Source of the DNA: Burkholderia sp. Ax-1724
GTDB lineage: Bacteria > Pseudomonadota > Gammaproteobacteria > Burkholderiales > Burkholderiaceae
Assembly: GCF_011752995.1 (NCBI RefSeq)
Contig: NZ_VWWL01000005.1
Coordinates: 89,484-153,483, forward strand
DNA length: 64,000 nucleotides
Reading direction: 5' to 3'
Shown here: positions 26,849-36,130 of the stretch, piece after piece
Layout of the letters: every line of letters starts with the position of its first letter
Position numbering within the stretch: the first letter of the stretch is position 1
The notes under the pieces: generated by a model
Database searches by the model: none
The model's input: only the letters and a program-made list of their open reading frames with translations
Told to the model about the DNA's origin: nothing
Made by a program: the position numbers and the translations under genes

Positions 26849-27378
26849 GAACTTTGACACGAATGTGTCGAGACGTTCATCTGAACGGTAGCACGTGTAG
26901 GTGATGATTTCCAATCTTCAACGTGCTGTCTGCAACAGGAATGCAAGCTCGTTCGTATTCCTCGCAATCGGAGACCGCAGCCAGAGCCAAAACTTCCACG
27001 GTTCGCGCCAGAACGGCTTATTTCAGTATCGGCTGACTATGATGGGACACATCGGGGCGCGATGTGTCGCGAATGTCGCGATCAGTATCGCGAACATCGT
27101 TGCCTCACTTGTTCTTTCGGTTTTTTCGTTATCCGGTCGTCGTCGAACAGACGGCAGCGATCCGGCCACGCGGTTCTGCGTATTTCCCGAACGAGCCGGA
27201 CTCCATACCGGCATCTGTCTTTCACTGCGAACTGAGCGGCTGGTCGGGTCTGTCCGACGCGGACGTCCTGTCATTAATCACACAAGAAGGCATCGAGACG
27301 ATTCACGTCGCAGCGCGTCAGGCGTTGGCGTCGACAGATAATCGTGCGCGAGCCGGCTTCGATGGCGAGGAGTTACAG
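26849..27378. promoter_or_regulatory. Divergent regulatory region between polymerase and manC
   Basis: About 530 bases with no convincing gene; a manC extension to 27064 is contradicted by the strong ribosome-binding site at 27379. It is dense in palindromes: GACAC/GTGTC at 26856-26869, a 9-bp-arm inverted repeat at 27046-27068, and three TCGCGA hexamers at 27067, 27076 and 27088. Probably carries promoters for both genes plus operator sites. Confidence 0.6.
27046..27093. promoter_or_regulatory. Palindrome cluster, candidate operator
   Basis: GACACATCG and CGATGTGTC are perfect 9-bp arms around the five-base loop GGGCG (27046-27068). This is followed by three copies of the self-complementary TCGCGA (27067-27072, 27076-27081, 27088-27093). 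The density suggests a transcription factor site controlling manC and/or the polymerase gene. Confidence 0.4.
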
Positions 27379-28893
27379 ATGAGTAAGGTTGGCGCGGTGG
27401 CAGCTACAAGAGATACCGATGCGACGCTGCAGCACGAGGTCGATATTCCGCCTCTCGTGCCGGTGATTCTGGCCGGCGGTTCGGGCACGCGGCTGTGGCC
27501 TGTGTCGCGAGAACAGTTTCCGAAGCAGTTGATCGATGTGATCGGCAATCAGACCTTGCTGCAGGCCACGATGGGACGCATGGCCGGCTTCGAGGGCGCA
27601 TGGGATGTCGCGGACGATCCGGTGATCGTCTGTGGTGCCGAGCATTATTTCGCTACGTGCGAGCAGGCGCGCGAAATCGGCGTGAATGCACGCATCGTGG
27701 TCGAACCCGCGCGGCGCGACACCGCGCCCGCACTGACGCTCGCGGCACTGGCCGCATGCGCCGACAACGAGGACGCGATTCTGGTCGCCATGCCCGCGGA
27801 CCATGCCATAGCGAATCTCGATGCGCTTCACCACGCGATTGGCATCGCGGCGACTCACGCGCAGGAGGGCGCCATCGTCACGCTCGGTGTGCCGCCTGAG
27901 CGTCCCGATACGGGGTTCGGCTATATCCGTCTCGGCGGTGCCCTGAAGGATGGCGCGCGCCATATCGAACGATTCGTCGAGAAGCCTGCGGTGGAACTTG
28001 CGGCGCAGTATGTCGGCTCCGGCAATTACTGGTGGAATAGCGGTATTTTCGTCGTGCGTGCTTCGATCTGGCTCAAGGTCATCGGGCAATGCCAGCCGGA
28101 AATGCATGCCGCCTGCGTGCAGGCCTATCGCAATGCCAAACAGACCGACGAATGCCTGATGCCGGAAGCGGCCGAGTTCTTGCGCTCGCCCGCCGATTCG
28201 ATCGATTACGCGGTGATGGAGCAACTCGGCAAGCCCGGCTCGACATTCACCGGTGTCGTGGTGCCGCTCGAAGCGGGCTGGTCCGATCTCGGCTCGTGGG
28301 ATGCGGTATGGCAAGCGATGGAGAAGGACGAATGCGGCAACGCTTCGAATGGCCGCGTGCTGTTCGAAGGCGCGACCGCGACCTATGCGCGCTCCCAGGG
28401 CGGCCGGCTGGTCGCCTGTGTCGGCACGGACAACCTGGTCGTGATCGAAACCGACGACGCGGTGCTCGTCGCGGATCGCGCGCACGTGCAGGACGTCAAG
28501 GAGCTTGTGTCGCGTATCCGGCGCGAGAAGTCGCCGGAAGCGGACACGCACAGAAAAGTCCGTCGTCCATGGGGCTTTTACGATTCCATCGATCAAGGCG
28601 AGCGCTTTCAGGTGAAGCGCATCGTCGTCAGCCCGGGGGCGCGTCTGTCGCTGCAAATGCACCATCATCGCGCGGAGCACTGGGTGGTGGTGAGCGGAAC
28701 GGCATTGGTCACGCGCGGAGACGAGCAGTTTCTGCTCGGCGAAAACGAGTCGACCTATATTCCGCTCGGTATTCGTCATCGGCTCGAAAATCCGGGCCGC
28801 GTGCCGCTGCAGATCATCGAGGTTCAGTCCGGTACCTATCTCGGCGAAGACGACATCGTTCGCTTCGACGACAAGTATGGGCGTTGCGGCTAA
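27379..28893 (+). CDS. manC: Mannose-1-phosphate guanylyltransferase/mannose-6-phosphate isomerase (ManC type)
   Basis: 504 residues from the ATG at 27379 with GAGGAG 6 bases upstream. The N-terminal domain has the pyrophosphorylase signature GGSGTRLWPVSREQFPKQ and FVEKP; the C-terminal domain is the type II isomerase cupin with RPWGFYDSID, LQMHHHRAEHW and the related metal-binding histidines. It supplies GDP-mannose, the donor for mannose residues in the polymer. Bifunctional homologues (e.g. BceA, AlgA) occur in exopolysaccharide loci. The next gene follows after 41 bases. Confidence 0.95.
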   Translation: MSKVGAVAATRDTDATLQHEVDIPPLVPVILAGGSGTRLWPVSREQFPKQLIDVIGNQTLLQATMGRMAGFEGAWDVADDPVIVCGAEHYFATCEQAREIGVNARIVVEPARRDTAPALTLAALAACADNEDAILVAMPADHAIANLDALHHAIGIAATHAQEGAIVTLGVPPERPDTGFGYIRLGGALKDGARHIERFVEKPAVELAAQYVGSGNYWWNSGIFVVRASIWLKVIGQCQPEMHAACVQAYRNAKQTDECLMPEAAEFLRSPADSIDYAVMEQLGKPGSTFTGVVVPLEAGWSDLGSWDAVWQAMEKDECGNASNGRVLFEGATATYARSQGGRLVACVGTDNLVVIETDDAVLVADRAHVQDVKELVSRIRREKSPEADTHRKVRRPWGFYDSIDQGERFQVKRIVVSPGARLSLQMHHHRAEHWVVVSGTALVTRGDEQFLLGENESTYIPLGIRHRLENPGRVPLQIIEVQSGTYLGEDDIVRFDDKYGRCG

Positions 28894-28934
28894 TGCGCTG
28901 GAGTCGAATGGAACCGCACCCTCAGGAGGCTGCA

Positions 28935-30317
28935 ATGCGATTGCTGACTGGTCTACTGGCGAGATGTTTCGACGTGGCGATGATCGTTGCGGGCGCTTTC
29001 GCGGCCTCGCAGATTCGCTTCGACGACGGCTCGCAACGGAGTTTCTACTTCGCGTTCGTCGCGTTTGCCGCAGCGTTTTCTCTTGCCGTATTTCCGGCGC
29101 TCGGCGTCTATGACTCATGGCGCGGCCGCTCGAAGAGAGCACTCGCCGGACATATCGCGTTGAGCTGGCTCGTCGTGCAGGCCTGCGCGATGGTGCTGAT
29201 GTTCTCGCTGCACCGGATCGATCTGGTGTCGCGGCTCTGGTTCGCGTACTGGACCGGCATTTCCGGGGCCGCGATGATGGCGGGCCGCATGCTGACGCAT
29301 GCGCTGCTCGGCCACGTGCGCGTGGCGGGAATGAACTTGCAGCAGGTCGCGGTGGCCGCCTGCGGAGATCATTGCGACGAAATCATCCGCAAGATAGAGC
29401 AGTCGCCGGCCGCGGGGTTTCGCGCGAATGCGCTCTATAACCTGAGCGCCGGTTGCGGGCTCCCGACGGGTTCGTCCGTGCGCGTGTTCGAACGGCATGA
29501 GGCGTTTGCCCGCTACGTGCGCGAGCAGAACATCGGCGAAGTATGGCTTGCACTGCCGCTTTCGGAAGAGCGCGCGATTCTCCGGCTCGTCGCGGAGTTT
29601 CGTAACGATCTGATCAATATCCGCTTCATGCCCGACGTGCGCACGCTCGCGCTTTTCGAAGGCAGCATGTCCGATCTGCTCGGTCTGCCGACGATCAATC
29701 TTGCCGCGTCGCCGTTGCCGCCGAATGCGCTGGTGCAGAAAGACCTGTTCGATCGTCTCTTTGCGCTCTTTGCATTGATTGCGGTTTCGCCGATTCTGCT
29801 TGGCTGCGCAATTGCGGTCAAACTGAGTTCGCATGGACCGGTGTTTTTCAGGCAACGCCGCAAAGGCGCGGACGGGCGTGTCTTTACGATCTACAAGTTC
29901 CGCACGATGCGCTTGCATGAGCAGAAGGCCGGTGTGCTCGAACAGGCCACGCGTGGCGATCCGCGCATTACGGCGGTGGGTGCTTTCCTGCGCCGGACCA
30001 GTCTCGATGAACTGCCGCAGTTCTTCAACGTATTGCGCGGCGATATGTCCGTAGTGGGGCCGCGTCCTCATGCGCTCGAACACGACGATCTCTATCAGAA
30101 CATCGTGTCCGGCTACATTCATCGCTATCGGATCAAGCCCGGCATTACCGGCTGGGCGCAGATCAACGGCTTTCGCGGTGAAACGGATCGGCTCGAAAAA
30201 ATGGAAGGCCGTGTCGCGCACGATCTGTACTACCTGAGGAACTGGTCGTTCTGGCTCGACGTCAGGATCATTCTGGCGACGATTTTCAAGGGACTTCATC
30301 ATTCGAACGCGTATTGA
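28935..30317 (+). CDS. Undecaprenyl-phosphate sugar-1-phosphate transferase (WcaJ/BceB-like)
   Basis: 460 residues from the ATG at 28935, preceded by AGGAGG 5 bases upstream; an ATG at 28893 overlapping the manC stop is weaker. Four N-terminal hydrophobic segments and a Rossmann-like soluble domain (residues about 130-270) precede the bacterial sugar-transferase domain: [55 protein letters not shown], and [17 protein letters not shown]. The protein starts the repeat unit by placing a sugar phosphate (glucose-1-phosphate in WcaJ) on undecaprenyl phosphate. Length and domain order match PNPT family members. Confidence 0.95.
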   Translation: MRLLTGLLARCFDVAMIVAGAFAASQIRFDDGSQRSFYFAFVAFAAAFSLAVFPALGVYDSWRGRSKRALAGHIALSWLVVQACAMVLMFSLHRIDLVSRLWFAYWTGISGAAMMAGRMLTHALLGHVRVAGMNLQQVAVAACGDHCDEIIRKIEQSPAAGFRANALYNLSAGCGLPTGSSVRVFERHEAFARYVREQNIGEVWLALPLSEERAILRLVAEFRNDLINIRFMPDVRTLALFEGSMSDLLGLPTINLAASPLPPNALVQKDLFDRLFALFALIAVSPILLGCAIAVKLSSHGPVFFRQRRKGADGRVFTIYKFRTMRLHEQKAGVLEQATRGDPRITAVGAFLRRTSLDELPQFFNVLRGDMSVVGPRPHALEHDDLYQNIVSGYIHRYRIKPGITGWAQINGFRGETDRLEKMEGRVAHDLYYLRNWSFWLDVRIILATIFKGLHHSNAY

Positions 30318-30410
30318 GCGCTCGGCATGAGCGGTCAATACAGGGCACTGGGCGAGATAACGGGTGGGAATAATAGGTAGGAACAACACCCGGACATTGG
30401 CGGACATAAC

Positions 30411-31511
30411 GTGATGCTATCCGACGTTGAGAGTGTAGTGAGGCGGTCCGCCAAGCGGGTCGCGCAATACCGTTTTCACCTCGACCATGCCGCGCAGGCG
30501 AAACGGGTATTGCAGCTACTCGAAGAAAAGTACGGCCGCGCCGATCCGGCGAACCTGAAGCTCGCGGACGCCTATGCATGCGACGTGTTCGGCGACGCGA
30601 TCTACGCGCCTTGGCTGCGTGTCTACACGGCATTCAACGGCGCATTCAAGGAAGGCTGGATTCCCGACAACTACTATGCGACCGTGGTGATGCCGTATAT
30701 GAAGGGCGGGTACGGCAAGATTTCGAACCTGAAGCCGATATCGCAGCTGATCTTCGGCGGCGACGTATTACCGGACATCGCATATTTCGTCAATGGCTTG
30801 TTTTTCACGGACCAAAGCGTAGTCGTGCCCGCTCATGAATTGAAGGACATCGTCTTCGAGCACACCGAGCGCGTGGTCTTCAAGCTCGACGGTTCGATGC
30901 AGGGTAATGGCGTGCATATCTTCGACAGGACGAATTTCGACCCCGAGGTTATCCGCTCGCTCGGCAATGGCGTGATCCAGAAGTTCATCATTCAACACCC
31001 GTTATTCAGGGCGTTCGCATCGAAACCGGTGGCAACGCTGCGTCTGACTACCGTGGTGGACGATGCTGGCCGTATTTCGCTTCGCGCGGCTTTCCTGCGG
31101 CTTGGAAGAGCGGACGATACGCATATCCTGATCGATCGCGAAGTCTGCGTGCCCGTCAAAATCGAAACGGGCGAGTTGTGCGACGAAGGTTATCTGGGCG
31201 ACTGGGGCGCGGTCGAGGCGCATCCGGATTCGGGCGTGCGTTTTGCGGACGTCAAGCTGCCTGAATTTGCGCAGTGCGTCGCGACCGTGTTGAGGCTGCA
31301 CGGAAAGATTCCGTTTGCGCGTTGTGTCGGATGGGACGTGACCGTCGATGCCGACGATCGCGTGCAGGTCATGGAGTGGAACGGCGAGCACAACGACGTG
31401 AAGTTCAGCGAGACCACGCAAGGGCCCTGTTTTATGGGGCTGAACTGGGAGAAGCTGCACGCCGTGCCCGGGTTTTCACCGCGGGCGGGCAGCCAGGGCA
31501 GAACGCCCTAG
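30411..31511 (+). CDS. Sugar-transfer-associated ATP-grasp protein
   Basis: 366 residues, beginning GTG-ATG at 30411-30416 with only a weak GGCGGA upstream. The sequence has the pattern of the ATP-grasp family found in sugar-transfer loci: VVFKLDGSMQGNGVHIF as the ATP-binding lysine/glycine loop, FIIQHPLF, TLRLTTVVD, and GWDVTVDADDRVQVMEWNGEHNDVKF with the metal-binding acidic and Asn residues. Probably adds an amino acid or other substituent to a polysaccharide precursor; the substrate is unknown. Ninety-three bases after the initiating transferase, it closes the locus that the other ATP-grasp gene opens. Confidence 0.85.
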   Translation: MMLSDVESVVRRSAKRVAQYRFHLDHAAQAKRVLQLLEEKYGRADPANLKLADAYACDVFGDAIYAPWLRVYTAFNGAFKEGWIPDNYYATVVMPYMKGGYGKISNLKPISQLIFGGDVLPDIAYFVNGLFFTDQSVVVPAHELKDIVFEHTERVVFKLDGSMQGNGVHIFDRTNFDPEVIRSLGNGVIQKFIIQHPLFRAFASKPVATLRLTTVVDDAGRISLRAAFLRLGRADDTHILIDREVCVPVKIETGELCDEGYLGDWGAVEAHPDSGVRFADVKLPEFAQCVATVLRLHGKIPFARCVGWDVTVDADDRVQVMEWNGEHNDVKFSETTQGPCFMGLNWEKLHAVPGFSPRAGSQGRTP

Positions 31512-31532
31512 TCGGTAGGCGGGGAAAGCGTG

Positions 31533-31937
31533 TCATGCGGAAAGCGGCACGTCCTCGATCAATTCGGCCTTGACCACGCGAATCCTGCGGTCGACAAAGT
31601 ACCCGCCGCCTTCGACATAGCGTAGATAAAGACGCGCGCACAACGAGCATTGCCACACACCGCAGCGGTTGTAGGGGAAATAGCGCGGGGCGATAGGCGC
31701 GTCCGCGGACCAGTAAGTGGTTTTATTCGGCAGGTACTCGCTGAAGGTCGGCTCGGGATCGTCTTCCGGCATCAGCGTGCCGACTTCCTCGAATAGCGTT
31801 TCGTCGAGCGAGAGCGGCTGCGATTGCCAGCCGTCGAGCGGCGTACGGGTGCATTCGCAAGGCTCGCCGGCGCGCGGCTGTTGTTGCGCGGCGCGCGCGA
31901 GGGCGAGCAGGGCGGCGGCGTTCAGTTGTTGCACCAT
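31533..31937 (-). CDS. Conserved hypothetical protein with CxC and CxxxxCxxC cysteines
   Basis: 134 residues with no signal peptide. Cysteines occur as CEC near residue 28 and as CGVWQCSLC near residue 92, the latter followed by ARLYLRYVEGGGYFVDRRIRVV. This looks like a zinc ribbon or metal-binding hairpin. The start has no strong ribosome-binding site but lies 19 bases downstream of the second ligK, suggesting membership of that operon. I do not know the family's function. Confidence 0.7.
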   Translation of the reverse strand: MVQQLNAAALLALARAAQQQPRAGEPCECTRTPLDGWQSQPLSLDETLFEEVGTLMPEDDPEPTFSEYLPNKTTYWSADAPIAPRYFPYNRCGVWQCSLCARLYLRYVEGGGYFVDRRIRVVKAELIEDVPLSA

Positions 31938-31956
31938 GTGGCGGTTGGCAGGTGGT

Positions 31957-32628
31957 TCATGATCCGGTCATCATCCGGTCCCGTTGCGCGGCGACCCATG
32001 CGCGGTCGAAAGTACCGTTCGCAATCGACGCGAGTGCGGCCGCTTCTTTCGCCTGCTGTTGTCGCGCGCCTTCTATGACGGCGTCGACGTCGGCGGGCGA
32101 AATGGCAAGCAGGCCGTCTTCGTCGCCGACAATGATATCGCCTGGATGCACCACCATGCCACCTATCGTGACCGGCACGTTGATTTCTCCGGGGCCGTTC
32201 TTGTAGGGACCGCGATGGGTGACGCCGCGCGCGTACACCGGAAAGTCGCGTTGCTGCAGCGCGCCGACGTCGCGAATCGCGCCGTCGATCACGAGCCCCT
32301 GCACGCCGAGGCTTTCCGCGTACGTCGCCATGATTTCGCCCATCAGCGCCTGCGTGAGATCGCCGGCGCCGTCGATAACGAGCACGTCGCCGGGCCGGCA
32401 GAACTCGAACGCACGGTGAATCGCGAGATTATCGCCGGGGCGGGTATGGATCGTGAGCGCCGTGCCGGCCAGCGGCTTCGGCCGATGAAACGGCCGCAAG
32501 CCGATCGCGCCGCTCGCGCGCGCCATGTTGTCGCTGAGCAGCGATACCGCGAGTTCGCGCAAAGCCGCGAGCGTGGCCGGACTCGCTTGCGGCGCGCCTT
32601 CGTATTCTCGCCATCCTGCTGGATTCAT
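31957..32628 (-). CDS. LigK-like aldolase/RraA-fold protein (second copy)
   Basis: 223 residues from the ATG at 32628, with GGGAG 7 bases upstream and a 4-base overlap with the preceding gene. It aligns with the LigK at 12529-13212 (CRPGDVLVIDG, GEIMATYAESLG, GLVIDGAIRDVG). Arg119-Asp120 are conserved, but the residue 20 before the Arg is Glu98 where the first copy has Asp98, so substrate range or activity may differ. It may cleave or decarboxylate a related oxo-acid produced by the neighbouring LigJ-like enzyme. Confidence 0.85.
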   Translation of the reverse strand: MNPAGWREYEGAPQASPATLAALRELAVSLLSDNMARASGAIGLRPFHRPKPLAGTALTIHTRPGDNLAIHRAFEFCRPGDVLVIDGAGDLTQALMGEIMATYAESLGVQGLVIDGAIRDVGALQQRDFPVYARGVTHRGPYKNGPGEINVPVTIGGMVVHPGDIIVGDEDGLLAISPADVDAVIEGARQQQAKEAAALASIANGTFDRAWVAAQRDRMMTGS

Positions 32629-33674
32629 GCGCTTGCTCCCTGTGCTGCGAATGGTTGAAATTGTCGATCGAGTTGCCGCGACAGCCGTGCATACACACTG
32701 CGCGCGTTGTCTTCGTAAATACGTTGCCGGTCGGCGTCGCTGAGCCATTCGATCGCATCGATATAGCGGCGCGTATCGTCATAGTAGTGGCCCGTGCGCG
32801 GATCGATGCCTTGCACCGCGCCGATCGTTTCCGACGCAAACAGAATGTTCTCGACCGGAATCACTTTCGCGAGCAATTCGGCACCGGGCTGGTGGTACAC
32901 GCAGGTATCGAAGAACACGTTCTTCAGCAGATGCTCTTCGAGCAACGGCCGTTTCATGTCCTGAGCGAGTCCGCGATAACGCCCCCAGTGATAGGGCACA
33001 GCGCCGCCGCCGTGCGGAATGACGAAGCGCAGCGTGGGGAAGTCCGCGAACAGATCGCCTTGCAGCAATTGCATGAATGCCGACGTATCGCCATTGAGGT
33101 AATGCGCGCCGGTGGCATGGAAATTCGGATTGCATGACGACGATACGTGAATCATCGCCGGCACGTCGAGGTCCACCATCGCTTCGTAAAGCGGATACCA
33201 GTGGCGGTCCGTGAGTGGCAGGCCGCTCCAGTGTCCGCCTGACGGATCGGGGTTCAGATTGCAGCCGATAAAGCCGAGTTCTTCGACGCAGCGCCGCAAT
33301 TCGCCGACGCAGTTCAGCGGTGATACATCCGGTGTTTGTGGCAACTGGCACACGCCGACGAAGTGACGCGGGAACAGTTCGCAGACGCGATGCACGAGAT
33401 CGTTGCATTCGCTCGACCACTGCGCGTTCGCTTCGGCGCCGGCGAGATGATGGCCCATGCCCGCCGCGCGCGGCGAGAAAATCGTCAGATCGGTGCCGCG
33501 TTCGCGTTGCACGCGCAATTGGCCGTTTTCGATGCTTTCTCGAATCTCGTCGTCGCCGATAAACGGCCGGGGCGGCGGCGCGGCGCCGTCCTTGAGCGCA
33601 GCGATCTGCTGCGCGCGCCACGCTTCGTGTTGCGGCGGAGAGGTCGTGTAATGACCGTGGCAATCGATAATCAT
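32625..33674 (-). CDS. LigJ-like amidohydrolase (second copy)
   Basis: 349 residues, ATG at 33674. Begins with MIIDCHGHY (the HGH metal motif) and shares [16 protein letters not shown], HATGAHYLNGDTSAFMQ and [16 protein letters not shown] segments with the LigJ at 11501. Sequence similarity is strong but well below identity, so it is a diverged paralogue rather than a recent duplicate. It is cotranslated with the LigK-like gene. A 4-oxalomesaconate hydratase or a closely related amidohydrolase reaction is likely. It has a Gln/Pro-rich C-terminal extension. Confidence 0.88.
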   Translation of the reverse strand: MIIDCHGHYTTSPPQHEAWRAQQIAALKDGAAPPPRPFIGDDEIRESIENGQLRVQRERGTDLTIFSPRAAGMGHHLAGAEANAQWSSECNDLVHRVCELFPRHFVGVCQLPQTPDVSPLNCVGELRRCVEELGFIGCNLNPDPSGGHWSGLPLTDRHWYPLYEAMVDLDVPAMIHVSSSCNPNFHATGAHYLNGDTSAFMQLLQGDLFADFPTLRFVIPHGGGAVPYHWGRYRGLAQDMKRPLLEEHLLKNVFFDTCVYHQPGAELLAKVIPVENILFASETIGAVQGIDPRTGHYYDDTRRYIDAIEWLSDADRQRIYEDNARSVYARLSRQLDRQFQPFAAQGASA

Positions 33675-33722
33675 AGTGGGCAGTACCCTTGCGGTTGCAT
33701 GCGATTCAGAGGCGATTCAGGT

Positions 33723-35038
33723 TCACGGCGCGGCATTGCCGGCCGCGAGCGATGCGTCTTCGTCGTCGGCCGGTGTCACGCGCATCACGAGGGCGATGAT
33801 CGTCGCGACGACGAGAAACGCCGCGATCGTCAGCAAGGCGAGCTTGAAATTGCCGGTCGCGTTACGCACGATTCCGATGCTCCACGGTCCGACGAGGCCG
33901 CCGAATTGCGCGATCGTGTTGATGAGCGCGATGGTCGCGGCGCCCGCCGCGCCGGTTCGGAACGACGACGCGAGACTCCAGAACAGCGGATTGCCCGCAT
34001 AGATGAAGAGGCCAGTTACGCACAGCAGCGCATAAGCGATCGCGGGGCTCGGCGCATAGGCGCTGCCGGCAATGGCGAGCGCACTCATGCCATACACGAA
34101 CGCGAGATGTTTCTTGCGGTCGCCCGTGCGATCGGAACTGCGGCTGATGATGAACGTGCCCAATACACCGAGCAGCGGCGGGGCGGCCGACAGAAAGCCG
34201 ACTTCGATATTGCTCAATTCGCCAAGGCTCTTGACGATTTGCGGCAGCCAGAGGAAGAGCCCATAAATACCGACCAGGGCGCAACCGAACAGACAGGCAA
34301 GACTCCAGACGCGGATGTCGCTCGCCACGCGCAGCAGCGGAAAATGCCGGTTACCGCCGAGCGCTGCGCGTTCCGCCGCGAGCGTCGATTCGAGCCAGTT
34401 CTTTTCCTCGCTGGAGAGCCAGTCGGCATCCGCGGGGCGCTCGGTCATGATGCGCAGCGTGACGAGACCCAGGAGCATCGCAGGCACGCCTTCGAGAATG
34501 AACATCCATTGCCAGCCCGCGAGACCCCAAATACCGTTCGCGTAGGTCATCAGCAGGGTCGAAATGGGCCCGCCCAGCACGGCGGAAACGAGCCCGCGAC
34601 GATATAGCCGCCGACCGCGCGCGCCCGATAACGCACCGGAAACCATTGGGTCAGATAAACGGCGACGCCGGGCAGAAAGCCGGCTTCCATGACGCCGAGC
34701 AGAAAACGCAACACGTAGAAGCTGACGTCGTTGAATACGAATGCCGTAGCGGCGGCCACCGCGCCCCATGTCAGCAGAATGCGCGCAATCCAGATGCGCG
34801 CGCCGACGCGATGCAAAAGCAGGTTGCTCGGCACTTCGAGCAGCATATAGCCGACAAAGAAAATACTGCCCGCAAAGCCGAACACGGCCGGGCTGAAGCC
34901 CAGCTGCTTGTTCATGTCGAGCGCGGCGAAACCGATATTGATCCGGTCCAGGTAGTTGACGAACATCATCGCGAAGAGCAGGGGCATCAATCGCCCATAC
35001 ACTTTGCGCATCGTTGCGGTTTCGTCGAATGCGGTCAT
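33723..35038 (-). pseudogene. MFS transporter (ACS family), frameshifted
   Basis: The gene starts at the ATG at 35038 (AGGAGA upstream) and reads MTAFDETATMRKVYGRLMPLLF, the NYLDRINIG signature of anion:cation symporter (ACS) family transporters, to GGYIVAGS. There the frame breaks: the continuation, SAVLGGPIS and six further membrane segments, is in the next frame. The break is at about 34588-34592, where one missing base (probably a G in TCGGTT) explains both halves. Together they give about 438 residues, normal for the family. Either a recent inactivating mutation or a sequencing/assembly error. Would import the acid used by the ligJ/ligK genes. Confidence 0.85.
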
Positions 35039-35164
35039 GCTGTCTCCTGCCATGCAACGGCGGGCGCGGCCGTCGTTGCGTTTGTCGTATGTGTTCAAGC
35101 AATGGCTTTCGCCAATGATAGAAACGCATCGATCAGGAGTCCAAGAGTGCTTGCTTATGCTTGT

Positions 35165-35180
35165 ATAGGCTTTTGCTTAT
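35165..35180. promoter_or_regulatory. Candidate LysR operator overlapping the regulator's stop codon
   Basis: ATAGGC-TTTT-GCTTAT, a near-perfect inverted repeat of LysR type, spans the LysR gene stop and lies about 130 bases before the MFS start. A related TGCTTAT repeat is 10 bases away at 35152-35158. Operator for the catabolic operon is inferred. Confidence 0.4.
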
Positions 35181-36076
35181 AGTGTCGGGTCGGCGAGCGG
35201 TGGCGGCAAGCAGCCGAGAAAGGCGCACAGATGCGGCGAGGTGTCGTCGCTGCGAAAGGTGGCCGCGAGCGTGGAGCGGTACGCCGAGCCGGGGCCGGAC
35301 AAATGGCGGAAGATCACGTCGGTGCGTCCGTGCCGAGCTACCGATTCGCCGATGAACGTTACGCCGAGGCCGGCCGCGACGAGTGCAATGGCCGTTTGTA
35401 TTTCGTAAGCCTCATGGGCGACAAGCGGCGTTACACCGGCATCGCGATAGAGCGATTGCACCGAGTGCTTGAACTGCGCGGTCTGATGCTTGGGGTAGAG
35501 AATCAACGGCGTATCGGCGAGATCGGCAATCCGCACGGTTTTGCGCGCGGCGAGCGGATGTCCCGCTTCGAGTGCGACCATGACCCGCTCGCGCAGCAGC
35601 GAATACGACGTGCAGCCTTCGACGGTCAGCGGCTGGCGGCCGATGCCGATATGAATGCGCATGTCGCGCAAGGCATCGGTTTGCTCCTCGGTGAGCATTT
35701 CGAAGAGCTTGAGTTCGACTTGCGGATATGCCGTGTGGAATTGCTTCAGCGCGGGCGGCAGCACGCTATACATCGACGAACGCGTGAAGCCGATGCTGAG
35801 CCAGCCGCGCCGGCCAATGCCGATTTCCTGCGTGGCGAGCGTCATCTGGTCCAGCGAGCCGAGTAGCTGGCGCGCTTCGGTGCACAGATAGTGTCCCGCT
35901 TCGGTCAGCATCAACGGCCGCCGCGCGCGGTCGACGAGTTGCGTGCCGAGCCTCTCTTCGAGCGAGCGGATCTGCTGGCTCAGTGCGGGTTGCGCGATAT
36001 GCAGGCGCTCGGCGGCACGGCTGAAATTGAGTTCTTCAGCGAGAATCACGAAGCATTGCAGGGCTCTGAGGTTCAT
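35177..36076 (-). CDS. LysR-family transcriptional regulator (CatR/BenM-like)
   Basis: 299 residues; AGGAA about 8 bases before the ATG. The N-terminal winged helix-turn-helix is typical (LNFSRAAERLHIAQPALSQQIRSLEERLG), and the rest is the two-lobed effector domain. The closest type is the aromatic-acid-sensing group (CatR/CatM/BenM). It sits directly upstream of the MFS-ligJ-ligK operon in the same orientation, separated by 138 bases, so it likely controls it. Effector unknown. Confidence 0.92.
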   Translation of the reverse strand: MNLRALQCFVILAEELNFSRAAERLHIAQPALSQQIRSLEERLGTQLVDRARRPLMLTEAGHYLCTEARQLLGSLDQMTLATQEIGIGRRGWLSIGFTRSSMYSVLPPALKQFHTAYPQVELKLFEMLTEEQTDALRDMRIHIGIGRQPLTVEGCTSYSLLRERVMVALEAGHPLAARKTVRIADLADTPLILYPKHQTAQFKHSVQSLYRDAGVTPLVAHEAYEIQTAIALVAAGLGVTFIGESVARHGRTDVIFRHLSGPGSAYRSTLAATFRSDDTSPHLCAFLGCLPPPLADPTL

Positions 36077-36130
36077 GTCGGTATTCCTGTCTCCAGTGGG
36101 GAAGGATAACCGGTGTTGTTGCGGCGGGTG

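Noticed and set aside
27064..27378. Extended start of ManC
   Set aside because: Upstream residues do not match the family; GAGGAG precedes the ATG at 27379.
28089..28934. Extended frame before the WcaJ-type transferase
   Set aside because: It lies inside manC in another frame; AGGAGG precedes the ATG at 28935.
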